Source: Shimia sp. Alg240-R146 (lineage in GTDB: Bacteria; Pseudomonadota; Alphaproteobacteria; Rhodobacterales; Rhodobacteraceae). Taken from it: 64,000 bases of DNA. This document shows, piece after piece, positions 46,803 to 56,407 of this stretch. A program made the position numbers and the translations under genes. The stretch spans positions 1,054,001 through 1,118,000 of the forward strand of contig NZ_CAMZOK010000001.1 in NCBI RefSeq assembly GCF_947331465.1, in the 5' to 3' direction. Each line of letters opens with the position of its first letter. The stretch's first letter is position 1. The notes below the pieces were generated by a model. The model saw only the letters and a program-made list of their open reading frames with translations. It made no database searches and was not told the origin of the DNA.

Positions 46803-48958
46803 GAAACCCTCATCAACTGAGAAATGGCTTTTGCCGCAGAGGCGGCTCCGTTTTCATCAATTAAATCAAGACAATTTTGCCTGATAACTTGCCGAACAGC
46901 CTCATTCGACAGGGCTTCGCACAAGGCAGGAAGCTGGAACAGTTCGTCCTCTGCAAGATTGAACCCTGCTTGTTTGTCCTGAGCAAACTCTGCGCGGGAC
47001 CATTGATCGTCCAACTGCGGGTTACGGTTGGCAAGGAAAATTGTGGGAAGGGCAAACCTCAGCACCTCATGGTACGTGTTATATCCGGCCGCCGAGACCG
47101 AGAAGTCGAAAGCATTCAAAAAGCGGCTGATCGGAAACCCTCGAAGAACCCGTGCACCTGGCCAGACCGGCATCCTGACCAACCCGTTTTCCCATTCGGC
47201 TACAACAATCTGTAAAGCCTCGAGTTTAGACAACTCCTTGACGACTTTATCCGCCAGTCCAAGGACATCCCTATTTGCACCAGCGCCAAGCTGGACAAGC
47301 ACGGCTGCCTTTTCTTGGTTTAATCCCAACTCATCCCGCGCCTCGTGCCTTGGCAAAGCTTCGGAGCTGTCCAGCAAAGTGATCGGCGGCACCTCCAAAA
47401 CTTCTGCGCGCCGAGATGCCAGAACCCCATTCTGCCGTTCCCGAGCGGCTTCGCTTGGTTCGATAATGAGATTCATGAAGCGCGTGTTGTCGATAAAAGG
47501 TGTAACCTTCTTCCCAAGCATGCCGCGCCGCACCCATACGAGTTTGCACCCGACCCTGGCACCGACCGCCTGAATTAACCCGTCGCTCGGATGGTTGCCA
47601 TCAAACACCACGGCGCTTACCTGATAGCGTTCAACAAGCTCTCTCAGTTGATACCCGAACCATTTGTCCCAGGTCTGGTAGGCTTCGCCGGTATCTGACT
47701 GGGACGGGATATACTCGGCAGCATACCCGCTCGCCTCAATGATCGGGGCGGCCTGCGCAAGGGTCGCAAAGACGGGCTCCACCTTCGCATCCATTCGACG
47801 CGCAATCGCCAACAACCGAGTGACATGTCCCAATCCCACTCCATTGGACGGTACAAACAACACCCGCGGTTTTTTGGGATGGCGGGTACGCGCTCTGCTC
47901 GCCACCTTGGAAGGTGGCCCCGCAAGCTTCTGAATCCTGCCGCTCAAAACATCTTTCGAAAACTGGAAACCGGCCTGCCGTTTCGCCTCCTGGCAAAAAG
48001 CTTTCAAAGCGTCGGTATCTGCAAACCAATTCCGAATTTCCGCTTTCAAAACATCAGCAGAGCAATAAATGGCACCAGGTCCGAAATGCGGCTTAAACCG
48101 TGGTGGCAAAAAAACCGGCTTGCCCGACGCCATCGCCGCGGCAATCACCGCCTCGGGCAGTTCAGGCGCCCGTGCGCTTGGGAAATACGCAATTGCGTCG
48201 ACCAAATCGACGAAACGTTCACCTGAGATCGTGTCAAACTTTAGGCCGGTCCAACTTTTTCTCTGTGACACGGCGGCCCGTAATTGATCGGGAGGATAGC
48301 CAACAAAAAGGAACTCCACTTCGTTTCGGAACCCGTAGGTCTCAAAAAGCTTTTTCTTGGTCGGCCACTGGCTTTCTCCAGGCGCACTGAACCGTCCGAC
48401 AACCAATCGCCGATCTGGCAACTCGCGCTTGCCCAATGGGTCAACAGCGCTGGCGACCGAACGCCAATCCTCTGCCTCTATGCGCAGTGGGAGATTTTGC
48501 TTTACGACTGCTTCTCGCACCCATCTGTTGGTAGGTGCCAATACAATCTCTTCAATGCCTTTTTCGTGAAGACTCCATGTGCTCAGATCAGCATAATCAG
48601 GAAGGCTATCCACAATCAGAATAACCCGCCGCGCTGTGAGATTTTCAAAACCGGCAAACTGCCGGTCAATTTGCGTTGGAGAAAAAACCAGCACAACATT
48701 CGCATCAACCGCAGCATCACTTACTACGATTTCTGCAAGCCCCAGATTAACACAATGCTGAATATCCGGAGACGCCGCTCCCAGCGACTTGCCATTTTTA
48801 ACGTGGCGGATAGCCACCCGATAGCCCATCTCATGATAGCATTCGATCTCGCGCCGGATTCTCAATCCTGTGTCGCTCCTTCGAGCCACATCGGCAACGA
48901 CGAGAATGTCACAAGAGATTTGCAGTGCCCCTGACAGTTCAAAAGTCGTTTTCGTCAT
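46799..48958 (-). CDS. Two-part glycosyltransferase-like protein (GT4-like plus GT28/MurG-like)
   Basis: A 719-residue protein from ATG 48958 (MTKTTFELSGALQI). The N-terminal half has DILVVADVARRSDTGLRIRREI and a GT4-like C-domain (FLFVGYPPDQLRAAVSQ, APELPEAVIAAAMASGKPVFL). The C-terminal half resembles MurG/GT28: FVPSNGVGLGHVTRLLAIARRM, then VLVQLGAGANRDVLG, and FSVSAAGYNTYHEVLRFALPTIFLANRNPQLDDQW, a nucleotide-sugar site. A longer frame from TTG 49063 is possible. It is coupled to the 1562-residue gene downstream by ATGA. Joint glycan synthesis is inferred. Confidence 0.75.
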   Translation of the reverse strand: MTKTTFELSGALQISCDILVVADVARRSDTGLRIRREIECYHEMGYRVAIRHVKNGKSLGAASPDIQHCVNLGLAEIVVSDAAVDANVVLVFSPTQIDRQFAGFENLTARRVILIVDSLPDYADLSTWSLHEKGIEEIVLAPTNRWVREAVVKQNLPLRIEAEDWRSVASAVDPLGKRELPDRRLVVGRFSAPGESQWPTKKKLFETYGFRNEVEFLFVGYPPDQLRAAVSQRKSWTGLKFDTISGERFVDLVDAIAYFPSARAPELPEAVIAAAMASGKPVFLPPRFKPHFGPGAIYCSADVLKAEIRNWFADTDALKAFCQEAKRQAGFQFSKDVLSGRIQKLAGPPSKVASRARTRHPKKPRVLFVPSNGVGLGHVTRLLAIARRMDAKVEPVFATLAQAAPIIEASGYAAEYIPSQSDTGEAYQTWDKWFGYQLRELVERYQVSAVVFDGNHPSDGLIQAVGARVGCKLVWVRRGMLGKKVTPFIDNTRFMNLIIEPSEAARERQNGVLASRRAEVLEVPPITLLDSSEALPRHEARDELGLNQEKAAVLVQLGAGANRDVLGLADKVVKELSKLEALQIVVAEWENGLVRMPVWPGARVLRGFPISRFLNAFDFSVSAAGYNTYHEVLRFALPTIFLANRNPQLDDQWSRAEFAQDKQAGFNLAEDELFQLPALCEALSNEAVRQVIRQNCLDLIDENGAASAAKAISQLMRVS

Positions 48959-49159
48959 TCGAATAAGGCGCTTCGCATTCACAACCGCCCGTTTTTGTTG
49001 TTTCACTTCAAAGTGAACCACAGTTTCGGCTATCCGCAAAGAACCTTTTTCCAAAGCTACCAATGGCGCCTAAGCCAAAGACACAGAACTCATTGTAGAC
49101 TGACGTTACACACCCGCGAGCCGACTTCTGCTCAATTCTTGAAACCCCGCTTCAGGAAC

Positions 49160-49909
49160 CTATTGCTTCAACCGTGACACGCGCGCTCCAGTGAAATGCA
49201 CACGATCTGTCGGCAGAGGCAGCCCGGTTCTTCCAGGTCTTAACAACCCGAACTTCGGAAAAACATTCGCTCCCTCCCGAACCAACACGCCGGTCGTCAA
49301 CTCATGTTTTCCACCAACATAGATAGACACCGATTGTTTTGCAGACGTGTCGAGATCAACCGCAACTTCGACCCATTTGGTCTCAAAGTCCTTGCGGCCC
49401 CAAGTGCCAAGCCGAAAAGCCTCCGGCTTGGAGGGACGCTTCAAGACCAATGCGTACAAGTCACCAAGTTCGTCCAAAACAAGCCGCACAAAGGGAGCGC
49501 ACCGGCATGTCTTAGAGTCCCATTGGTGGATCGTAAAAAAGGTAGTCTGATCCGCCGACGCGAACTTTGGGTCAAAATGGACAAACGTAGAAAAGAGATA
49601 GCGTCCTCCAAGTTGCTGGCTAATGCCTGAGACTTCGACCCGTTCCAAATAGGGCGCAGGTGGAGAATAGGACGACTTCGGTTTGTCATCACCGCCGCAT
49701 TTTCCGATGTCGGCATCTTTGAGAGTAAACGTGCGTCGTCCGAAAAAGTTCCGAACTGAATTGTTCGCAGGCGGCCAGCAGCCCCCCTTTGCAAATACGA
49801 TCTTCGCCGCCCCTTTCACTTGTACCGAAGCGGTTTCAACGCGTGGCATTTCTGCCAGGCCAACGCTGGCAAAGCAGAGATATAACAATGTTGCCAGAAT
49901 GTATTTCAT
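49160..49909 (-). CDS. Secreted jelly-roll protein, possible polysaccharide lyase
   Basis: A 249-residue protein with a signal peptide (MKYILATLLYLCFASVGLAE). The mature part is beta-rich: GRYLFSTFVHFDPKFASADQTTFFTIHQW, VRLVLDELGDLYALVL, KWVEVAVDLDTSAKQSVSIYVGGKHEL, the repeat pattern of concanavalin-like polysaccharide lyases (PF14099-like). Cysteines in KTCRCAP may form a disulphide. Catalytic residues cannot be assigned. It sits beside the glycan cluster and may trim or release its product. Confidence 0.55.
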   Translation of the reverse strand: MKYILATLLYLCFASVGLAEMPRVETASVQVKGAAKIVFAKGGCWPPANNSVRNFFGRRTFTLKDADIGKCGGDDKPKSSYSPPAPYLERVEVSGISQQLGGRYLFSTFVHFDPKFASADQTTFFTIHQWDSKTCRCAPFVRLVLDELGDLYALVLKRPSKPEAFRLGTWGRKDFETKWVEVAVDLDTSAKQSVSIYVGGKHELTTGVLVREGANVFPKFGLLRPGRTGLPLPTDRVHFTGARVSRLKQ

Positions 49910-51544
49910 TCTAACCTCCGCCTAACATTAATGGGGCGAAATTCGGCTCGGTCAACCCACTATGCTGCCGAGACCACAGGCTGTGCGCCATCCCTGTATT
50001 CCTGTTGGCGACTTACCCTGAACAAGTGTAGAGACCATCGTTCCGATGGAATTCAAACCAATTGCGCGCTGGGCCTCCCCTTTTTGAAGTGATCCACCCT
50101 TTTTGCCACGACAGTGTCTGACGTCAGCGCCTCTGGAGCCAAATAGCGCGATTTGAAAAGGGCGAGTTTTTGACTCATCGTAACCACCGGGTAGCGGACG
50201 ATAAGAAAGACGGCCAAGAGCTCAGAAGAGAAAAACGTCTGGAAAACAAGGCGCCCTCCAACGGTCTTCAGCGGTGCCCTTCGCCTCTGAAGACCCCTCT
50301 AAAAGAAAAGGCCTCGACACTAAGAGAGAGCCACGCCTCGGTTAAGTTTGAAATTGCATCGTTACAAAAGACTGCGATCCCCATTTTAGCGTCTGAAGGC
50401 GGAAGCATGAACGGAGACGAAATACTGCAAACTTCGAGTTCGGTGAGAAAGGTGCATGGCCCTCTCTTGCCTTCGAAAATGAAGCTGACAGGCCAAAGCC
50501 TTTTGGACTGAGATTTCGACCGGCAGGTCGCGGAAATCCAAGCCCGCGTCGCCATTCTAAACCGCTACACCACCCTCGACACTCCGTCGAAGAGCCCGCA
50601 GGATGAGTCCACCTAGAGAAAGGGGAAGTGCGGGGGCCAAGCCTTTTGTACAACAAAGCTCACTCAACCCCAAAATTTCGCTACAGCCCTTATCAATGAC
50701 CGGGTGTCTCACGCCGTGTCGCAGCGATCACAGACTGTGCTCCACGAAAAAGGGTGAATTTTGCAGAGCGCACTTACTGCCCATTGTCGACCTTGTGAAA
50801 ATCTCGCCGAATGGCGGCTCGCAGCCCAAAGCAGCCACTATCAGACAAGAACGGCAGGCATTGCCGCAAGTGCAAACAGCTTACCACGATTTCCCGAAAG
50901 CTGACCTTCAAGCGGAAAAACCAGTTTCAGAGCCGAAAGGCAGGTCAGAGTTCATTTTGACAGATGCTGCAACTCGCGCGAGGTGGGGAAACACTGACGG
51001 CGGACACGGATTCTGCTGAGGACGCCCCAGAGGGGCCGCTCTCGATGGGCGCTTATCACACATCACCTAATTAGTAATCTTTTGAGCATAGTGCTGTGTA
51101 GCTGTAAGACTGTCCTGCACCCATTCTTCCGAACCAGACCTGCCCGTCGTCTCCAATGAAGCGCGACACGGTTGAGCCGAAAAGCCCTGCCGACAAACGA
51201 GGTGAGGCCACGATGAGCGATTTCAAACACGCCAAACTGGGCTGATCCAGACTGGGCGAGCTTCTTAGCATGAAGCCAGAAGATCTTCACCAAACCAAAC
51301 TTACATTTCGCTCTTCTGGAGGTGGGTAGCGTTCCTTAGCTCAGAAAGTGCCATCTAAATATCTTCGTTCGATCGTCACAGGGACGCGCATGGTTTCGCT
51401 TCAAGCCACGCCAGCACAAAAAACTTACCGGACTTGTTCTGTCATATGACTGATCTTGCTCCTGCGTTCGAAAATGCGACTGCCCAGTCGCGGCGGCGAA
51501 AACGTTTTTGGGACAGGCATTCATTGCCCGTTTCATTTCCGACG
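49910..51544. other. Gene-poor interval with decayed frames and repeats
   Basis: No intact gene is recognised in 1635 bases. It holds a minus-strand frame at 51071-51271 with protein-like sequence (STVSRFIGDDGQVWFGRMGA), a plus-strand disrupted frame at 50170-50616, and a repeat of the AGCCCAAAGCAG type at 50813-50836. Confidence 0.5.
50170..50616 (+). pseudogene. Possible disrupted gene with internal TGA
   Basis: A plus-strand frame of 113 residues stops at TGA 50509-50511, and the same frame then continues for 34 codons (DFDRQVAEIQARVAILNRYT) to TAG 50614-50616. The downstream part looks like a coding helix. Family unknown. It could also be chance open frame. Confidence 0.3.
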
Positions 51545-52276
51545 TTAGGTGACAAGGTATCCACCGTCGATTGGGAGCACCGTTCCGGTTACAAACTTGG
51601 ACATCGGCGAAGACAGGAAAACGACCCCGCCAGCAATGTCTTCCGGTGTGCCCCAGCGATTTAGAGGCGTTCGGTCCAGAATGGCCTTGCTTCGAATCTC
51701 GTCTGATTGAAGCGCAAAAGTCAGCGGCGTCGCAATCCAACCCGGAGCAACGGCGTTCACTCGGATGCCATCAGGGGCGTAGGCGATAGCGAGTGATTTG
51801 GTCAATTGCGAGATCCCGCCTTTGGATGCGGAATAAGCAGGGACCAATCCGCCGCCAAAAAACGACAACATCGACGCCATGTTGACGATGGTGCCGTTCG
51901 ACGCTTTCAAATGATCGCGCGCGGCAGCGCAAACGCGCATTGTTCCCGTCAGGTTGATATCCACAACATCGGCGAAAACCTCTGGTTGGTGCTCGTCACT
52001 GCGCCGAATGACGCCCGCGCAATTCACCACATGATCGAGACGTTCAAACGACCCGATCAAATCCGTTACCTGCGTGTCGTCGCGCACATCCAACTGCTGC
52101 ACATCGAATGCGGCGTGATTGCTTTGTGCGGCTTGCACTTCGCTTTGCGTCGCCCCCGTGACTGTTACATGCGCACCAGCCTCGGCGAACGCTGTCGCGA
52201 TCCCCTCACCGATGCCTGAGGTGGCACCTGTTACAATAACATTTGCGCCGTCAAAGCATTTATCTGACCAGATCAT
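51545..52276 (-). CDS. Short-chain dehydrogenase of the sugar operon
   Basis: A 243-residue classical SDR. TGATSGIGEGIA is near residue 16, NCAGVIRRSDEH follows, then MASMLSFFGGGLVPAYSASKGGISQL, with YSASK as the active site. It resembles glucose/galactose or 2-keto-sugar dehydrogenases. It is the last gene of the minus-strand carbohydrate operon and follows the cupin gene after 9 bases. Confidence 0.88.
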   Translation of the reverse strand: MIWSDKCFDGANVIVTGATSGIGEGIATAFAEAGAHVTVTGATQSEVQAAQSNHAAFDVQQLDVRDDTQVTDLIGSFERLDHVVNCAGVIRRSDEHQPEVFADVVDINLTGTMRVCAAARDHLKASNGTIVNMASMLSFFGGGLVPAYSASKGGISQLTKSLAIAYAPDGIRVNAVAPGWIATPLTFALQSDEIRSKAILDRTPLNRWGTPEDIAGGVVFLSSPMSKFVTGTVLPIDGGYLVT

Positions 52277-52285
52277 ATGAGCACC

Positions 52286-52813
52286 TTAACGAATGAATTG
52301 ATCAACATAATCGGCGCCAAGGCCCACGGCCTCATAATGCTTGCGGCAAAGATCGATCTTGGTGAAGACATCCTCATATCCGATGCCTTTGCCCCACGGA
52401 TCGACGTAGTACATTACGCCCTGTACCTGAAAAAGGGTGATCATTTCTTCGACATCGTCAGGGACGATCAGCGTGTGCGTCTCGCCGGGAGGTTCAAACA
52501 CAAACCCACCTTCGCGCGCTTCCCAGTCATGCTCGAGATAGTGCCAACGGCCCTTGAGAACCCAGCCGTGGACGGCTTGCGGGTGGCGGTGGCGCGACAG
52601 GACGCCGGACTTGCGAACGCGCAGAAGGTTCATCCAATAGCCTTGGCTACGGTTGAGAATGAGCGGCCGAAAAGAGACGTTCTCGGCTTGCGGAACCCAA
52701 ACGCGTTCATCTTCAGGAATGCCATCAGGGATGACGATATCGGGCAGACATTCGGCCGGATTGTCGTACTGATAGGGCATCCGTGGGTCTGTTTGTGTGT
52801 CTTCGATTGGCAT
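52286..52813 (-). CDS. Cupin protein, 2,4'-dihydroxyacetophenone dioxygenase-like
   Basis: A 175-residue cupin. The first cupin motif appears as SRHRHPQAVHGWVLKGRW (about residues 73-90) with the metal-binding His pair, the second as GETHTLIVPDDVEEM. The family (DAD) cleaves a C-C bond in hydroxyacetophenones, but this neighbourhood is for carbohydrates, so it may be an epimerase or isomerase-like cupin for a sugar. It lies between the amidohydrolase and the SDR genes. Confidence 0.8.
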   Translation of the reverse strand: MPIEDTQTDPRMPYQYDNPAECLPDIVIPDGIPEDERVWVPQAENVSFRPLILNRSQGYWMNLLRVRKSGVLSRHRHPQAVHGWVLKGRWHYLEHDWEAREGGFVFEPPGETHTLIVPDDVEEMITLFQVQGVMYYVDPWGKGIGYEDVFTKIDLCRKHYEAVGLGADYVDQFIR

Positions 52814-52903
52814 GTGTTTTCTTTCTTTTTGAAGGGCAACCTGCGTGATGGCAGGCGCATTGATATGTGTTCATTTTCACAAAGGATGGGGGGCGATAAG
52901 ACG

Positions 52904-53818
52904 TCAGCGGGCTGTCACGCCCAGCCGATAGATACGGTCGGCAGTCCCCAAGAATAGATCGTTTTGCTCGTCAGCCGAGAGGTCGGACACCGCCGCCTCA
53001 TAGGCAGCGTAGTAGGCGTCAAAGCTGTTGTAGACCTTGTCGACGGGGAAATTGCTGGCGAACATCGTGCGGTTCGGGCCAAAGATTTCGACGATATTGC
53101 GGACCATCGCCCCCATGGATTGCTGCGTCCAGTTCCAGTCGGTTTGACCCAAACCCGACGCCTTGATCGTGACGTTCTCGTGCGCGGCGAGCGTGCGCAG
53201 ACCTGCACGCCAGTAGGCGAGCCCCTCGGCGCTGCGATCATGCGGCATGGCCCCATGCTCCAAGACGATTTGGGTCTCGGGGAAAGCCGCGGCCAAATCT
53301 GCCGCGTCGGCAAGCTGATGCGGGTAAATCAGCAGATCAAAGACCAATCCGAGCCCTTCAAGCCGCCCAAAGCCCTCACGCCACTGTGCATCGCGCATGA
53401 GATCGCCGCGGTCAATAAAGCTGTAGGTCGGGTTCTCGTGGTTGCACAGAATTTGGCGCACGCCCTTGACCCGGTCGCCATAGGCGAGATGCTGATCCAG
53501 CATGTCTTGGACGTCGGGCGCCTCAAGCGGCGCATAGACGACGAGAGCTTCGGGGCCGCCGAATTCATCGGCCACTTTGGTCAGCCACTCGGTTTCCTCC
53601 AACGGAACAGAGCGATCAAAATGCGCCTCGACATGCACCGATGCGCGCAGGTTGTAGCCCTTCGTGTCCTCGCGGTAATCGCTCAGAAGGTAGTCCTTCG
53701 AAATGCTCTCGATATCGCCGTAAACACCGCGCGGCATAGGTTTTCGCAACCAATGATACTTGTCTTTTTCCAAGGACCAGATGTGGTGATGTGGGTCGAT
53801 GATATCCCGTTTTGTCAT
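52904..53818 (-). CDS. Amidohydrolase, lactonase-like (COG3618)
   Basis: A 304-residue TIM-barrel metal hydrolase. IIDPHHHIWSLEKD begins the barrel (metal HxH), EAHFDRS and VLEHGAMPHDRS supply further ligands, and MFASNFPVDKVYNSF ends the fold. This layout is shared with L-fucono- and L-rhamnono-lactonases. Next to the aldose dehydrogenase-like AKR it probably opens an aldonolactone. ATG 53818 is used. Confidence 0.82.
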   Translation of the reverse strand: MTKRDIIDPHHHIWSLEKDKYHWLRKPMPRGVYGDIESISKDYLLSDYREDTKGYNLRASVHVEAHFDRSVPLEETEWLTKVADEFGGPEALVVYAPLEAPDVQDMLDQHLAYGDRVKGVRQILCNHENPTYSFIDRGDLMRDAQWREGFGRLEGLGLVFDLLIYPHQLADAADLAAAFPETQIVLEHGAMPHDRSAEGLAYWRAGLRTLAAHENVTIKASGLGQTDWNWTQQSMGAMVRNIVEIFGPNRTMFASNFPVDKVYNSFDAYYAAYEAAVSDLSADEQNDLFLGTADRIYRLGVTAR

Positions 53819-53867
53819 GTTCAGATCCTTTCGGTGGAATTGGTCGCGCGCGGCCAAAGGAGGTGAA

Positions 53868-54854
53868 TTAGCCGCGGAAAGCGTGCGGCTCGAACGCGGC
53901 CCACGCGCTGCTGGGTAAGGGCTGGGCCAGATCGTTTATGTTGCCGTGAAGCTTTTCGACAGTATCAACGCCGAGAAGCATGCTCGACACCTCCGGCGCC
54001 TGAATCGGGAACTGCAATGCCGCTTGAATAAGGCTATGGCCGTGCGATTTTGCGATGTCTTGCATGGCCCCAACACGCGATTTGATGTCCGCACTGGCGA
54101 GTTGATAGTCGAAATGCGCGCCAGCCGTCGGCCCCGTCGCCAAGATGCCGGAATTGAAGATCCCGCCAGCGATAATCGCCACATCGCGCGCACCACATTG
54201 CGCCACGAGATCCGCACCTGTGTGGTCGAGCAAGGAGTAGCGGCCGGCCAATAGGATACAGTCCAAATCCGCACGCGCCATGACGTCGTGGCAGACGGCA
54301 ACCTCATTGACCCCGATGCCCCACGCTTTGATCGCGCCGCTTGAACGCAGACTGTCCAGCGCGCGAAAGCCGCCGCCTTCAAGTTGGGCCATATAGTGGG
54401 CGTTCATCTCCGGCGAATGCGCAAACTGGCCGATGTCATGCACATAGGCCACATCGATTTTCGTCAACCCCAGACGCGCATAGCTGTCCTCAATCGAGCG
54501 CATAATCCCATCATAAGTGTAGTCGAATTCCGCCCCGAACTTCAGCGCGTTGACAAAATCCGCGATCTCCGGCGTGGGGCCTGAGTTAGGCTTGAGCAAT
54601 CTCCCAACTTTGGTAGACAACACCCATTCATCAGCGCTCTTGCCTTGCAAGAAATCCCCGACCCGGCGCTCCGCCAAGCCGTAGCCATAAAAGGGTGCCG
54701 TATCAAAATATCGAATACCGTATTGCCAGGCGGCTTCCAGAACCTGCATGGCCCGTTCACGCGGGCTTTCGACATAGAGGCCCCCCAACGGGCCGGTACC
54801 CAGACCAATTTGCGACAGCTTAAGGCGGTCGTTTGCAATGGTGTTGAACTTCAT
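53868..54854 (-). CDS. Aldo/keto reductase, D-threo-aldose 1-dehydrogenase-like
   Basis: A 328-residue AKR. GTGPLGGLY is near the N-terminus, YFDTAPFYGYGLAERRVGDFL (catalytic Tyr about residue 55), STKVGRLL with the catalytic Lys, VAYVHDIGQFAH, and a C-terminal region lining the cofactor. L-fucose/D-threo-aldose dehydrogenases look like this and make an aldonolactone with NAD(P). With the lactonase-like amidohydrolase downstream this forms the first two steps of an oxidative sugar route. Confidence 0.85.
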   Translation of the reverse strand: MKFNTIANDRLKLSQIGLGTGPLGGLYVESPRERAMQVLEAAWQYGIRYFDTAPFYGYGLAERRVGDFLQGKSADEWVLSTKVGRLLKPNSGPTPEIADFVNALKFGAEFDYTYDGIMRSIEDSYARLGLTKIDVAYVHDIGQFAHSPEMNAHYMAQLEGGGFRALDSLRSSGAIKAWGIGVNEVAVCHDVMARADLDCILLAGRYSLLDHTGADLVAQCGARDVAIIAGGIFNSGILATGPTAGAHFDYQLASADIKSRVGAMQDIAKSHGHSLIQAALQFPIQAPEVSSMLLGVDTVEKLHGNINDLAQPLPSSAWAAFEPHAFRG

Positions 54855-54865
54855 CTGACTGCTCC

Positions 54866-56404
54866 CTAACTCGCTTTTGCGCGCCGCAATTCGTCCTCGG
54901 TGTGGTGGATATGCTCCATCACCGATTGGCTCATTGTCTTGTAATCACCGGTATTTTTGACGTCACCTTTGATGACGAACTCGTCCATCACCAAAATGCG
55001 GTCTGCGAGCGAAATCATTTCTGGCAAGTCACTGGTGATCAACAACACCGCTGTTCCATCATTGGCGAGCTCGTGCAAAAGCTCGTGCAAATAGGCCTTG
55101 CTTTTGACGTCGATGCCAACAGTCGGCTCATCCACAATCAAAACTTTCACGCCAGCCGCAAGCCATTTGGCCATGGCGATTTTTTGTTGGTTGCCACCAG
55201 AGAGATTTCCAACGGTCTGGTTCAGCGAAGGCGTTTTGACTGCGAGTTTTTCCAAGAACGGAACTGTCCTCTTCTTGACACTTGCGCCTGTCAACCAGCC
55301 CAGTCGATTTGCGGACTTGCGCCAAATCGTGATGCCGGCGTTCTCTAAAACCGAATGCTCTAAGATCAGTCCTTCGTCCTTGCGGTTCTCGCTGACGTAG
55401 CCAATTCTATGCCCATGCAGCGCGTCCGTCGGATTGTCGATCTCGACAGTTTGACCGTCGCGGAGAACCTCACCCTCGGTGATCGCCGCCGCGCCCATGA
55501 TCGCTTTGGCGAGCTCTGTGCGCCCTGCGCCAACAAGCCCGTACAGGCCGACGATCTCGTGGCGTTTGACCTCCAGATTGATGCCTTTGTGGCCTAGCGA
55601 CGTCGACACATCTTTAAGTTCCAAAGCGACCGATTGCTCGCCCGATCGACCGTGGCGCGGCTTTGCGTCATTTTGTTCGCGCCCAATCATCAGGCGGATC
55701 AAGTCTTGCCGCTCAAGGTTGTCCATCGCGATGTTTTCACCCGCGTTCACACCGTCACGCAGCACGCTGACCGTGTCGCAAATCTCTTTCACCTCTTCTA
55801 GTTTGTGGCTTACAAACAGCATGCTCACCCCATCATCACGCAGACGGTGCAGCACATCGAACAGCGCCTTGGATTCCATCGGCGTGAGCGAAGCCGTCGG
55901 CTCGTCGAGCAACAAAACGCGCGTCTGCTGCGAGAGCGCCTTTGCAATCTCGACCATTTGCATCTGGGCGACGCTGAGCCGTGAGACCTGTGTTGCGGGC
56001 TCGACATCAAGGCCAAGCATATCAAGCCACGGCTCCGCTTGTTCATTAAGGGCGGCATAGTCAATAGGAGCAATCGTGCGATCGGCGAGCTGACTGAGCG
56101 CCATATTCTCGGCAACCGAGAAACGCGGGATCAGATTGCGCTCTTGGTGAACAACCCCCACACCTGCGGCGATTGCGTCATGCGGACGGGTGAAATTCAC
56201 CGGTTCGGCGCCCGCGAACAATTGGCCTTCGTCGGGGCGATATACGCCCGTGATCAGTTTAATGAGCGTGGATTTTCCCGCGCCGTTTTCGCCTAACAGT
56301 GCATGGATGGACCCCCCGCGCATCTGCATGGAGACACCTTGTAAGGCCTTCACACCTGGGAAGAATTTGCTCACCGAGCGCGTTTCGAATGCAATTTTGG
56401 ACAT
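54866..56404 (-). CDS. Sugar ABC transporter ATPase (RbsA-type, two domains)
   Basis: A 512-residue protein with two ATPase domains. First: Walker A LLGENGAGKSTLIKLITGV (about residues 35-53), signature SRLSVAQMQMVEIAKAL, Walker B VLLLDEPTASL. Second: degenerate P-loop VGAGRTELAKAIMGA, signature NLSGGNQQKIAMAKWL, VLIVDEPTVGID. This is the CUT2-family layout. It drives the two permeases next to it. Confidence 0.93.
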   Translation of the reverse strand: MSKIAFETRSVSKFFPGVKALQGVSMQMRGGSIHALLGENGAGKSTLIKLITGVYRPDEGQLFAGAEPVNFTRPHDAIAAGVGVVHQERNLIPRFSVAENMALSQLADRTIAPIDYAALNEQAEPWLDMLGLDVEPATQVSRLSVAQMQMVEIAKALSQQTRVLLLDEPTASLTPMESKALFDVLHRLRDDGVSMLFVSHKLEEVKEICDTVSVLRDGVNAGENIAMDNLERQDLIRLMIGREQNDAKPRHGRSGEQSVALELKDVSTSLGHKGINLEVKRHEIVGLYGLVGAGRTELAKAIMGAAAITEGEVLRDGQTVEIDNPTDALHGHRIGYVSENRKDEGLILEHSVLENAGITIWRKSANRLGWLTGASVKKRTVPFLEKLAVKTPSLNQTVGNLSGGNQQKIAMAKWLAAGVKVLIVDEPTVGIDVKSKAYLHELLHELANDGTAVLLITSDLPEMISLADRILVMDEFVIKGDVKNTGDYKTMSQSVMEHIHHTEDELRRAKAS

Positions 56405-56407
56405 AGT

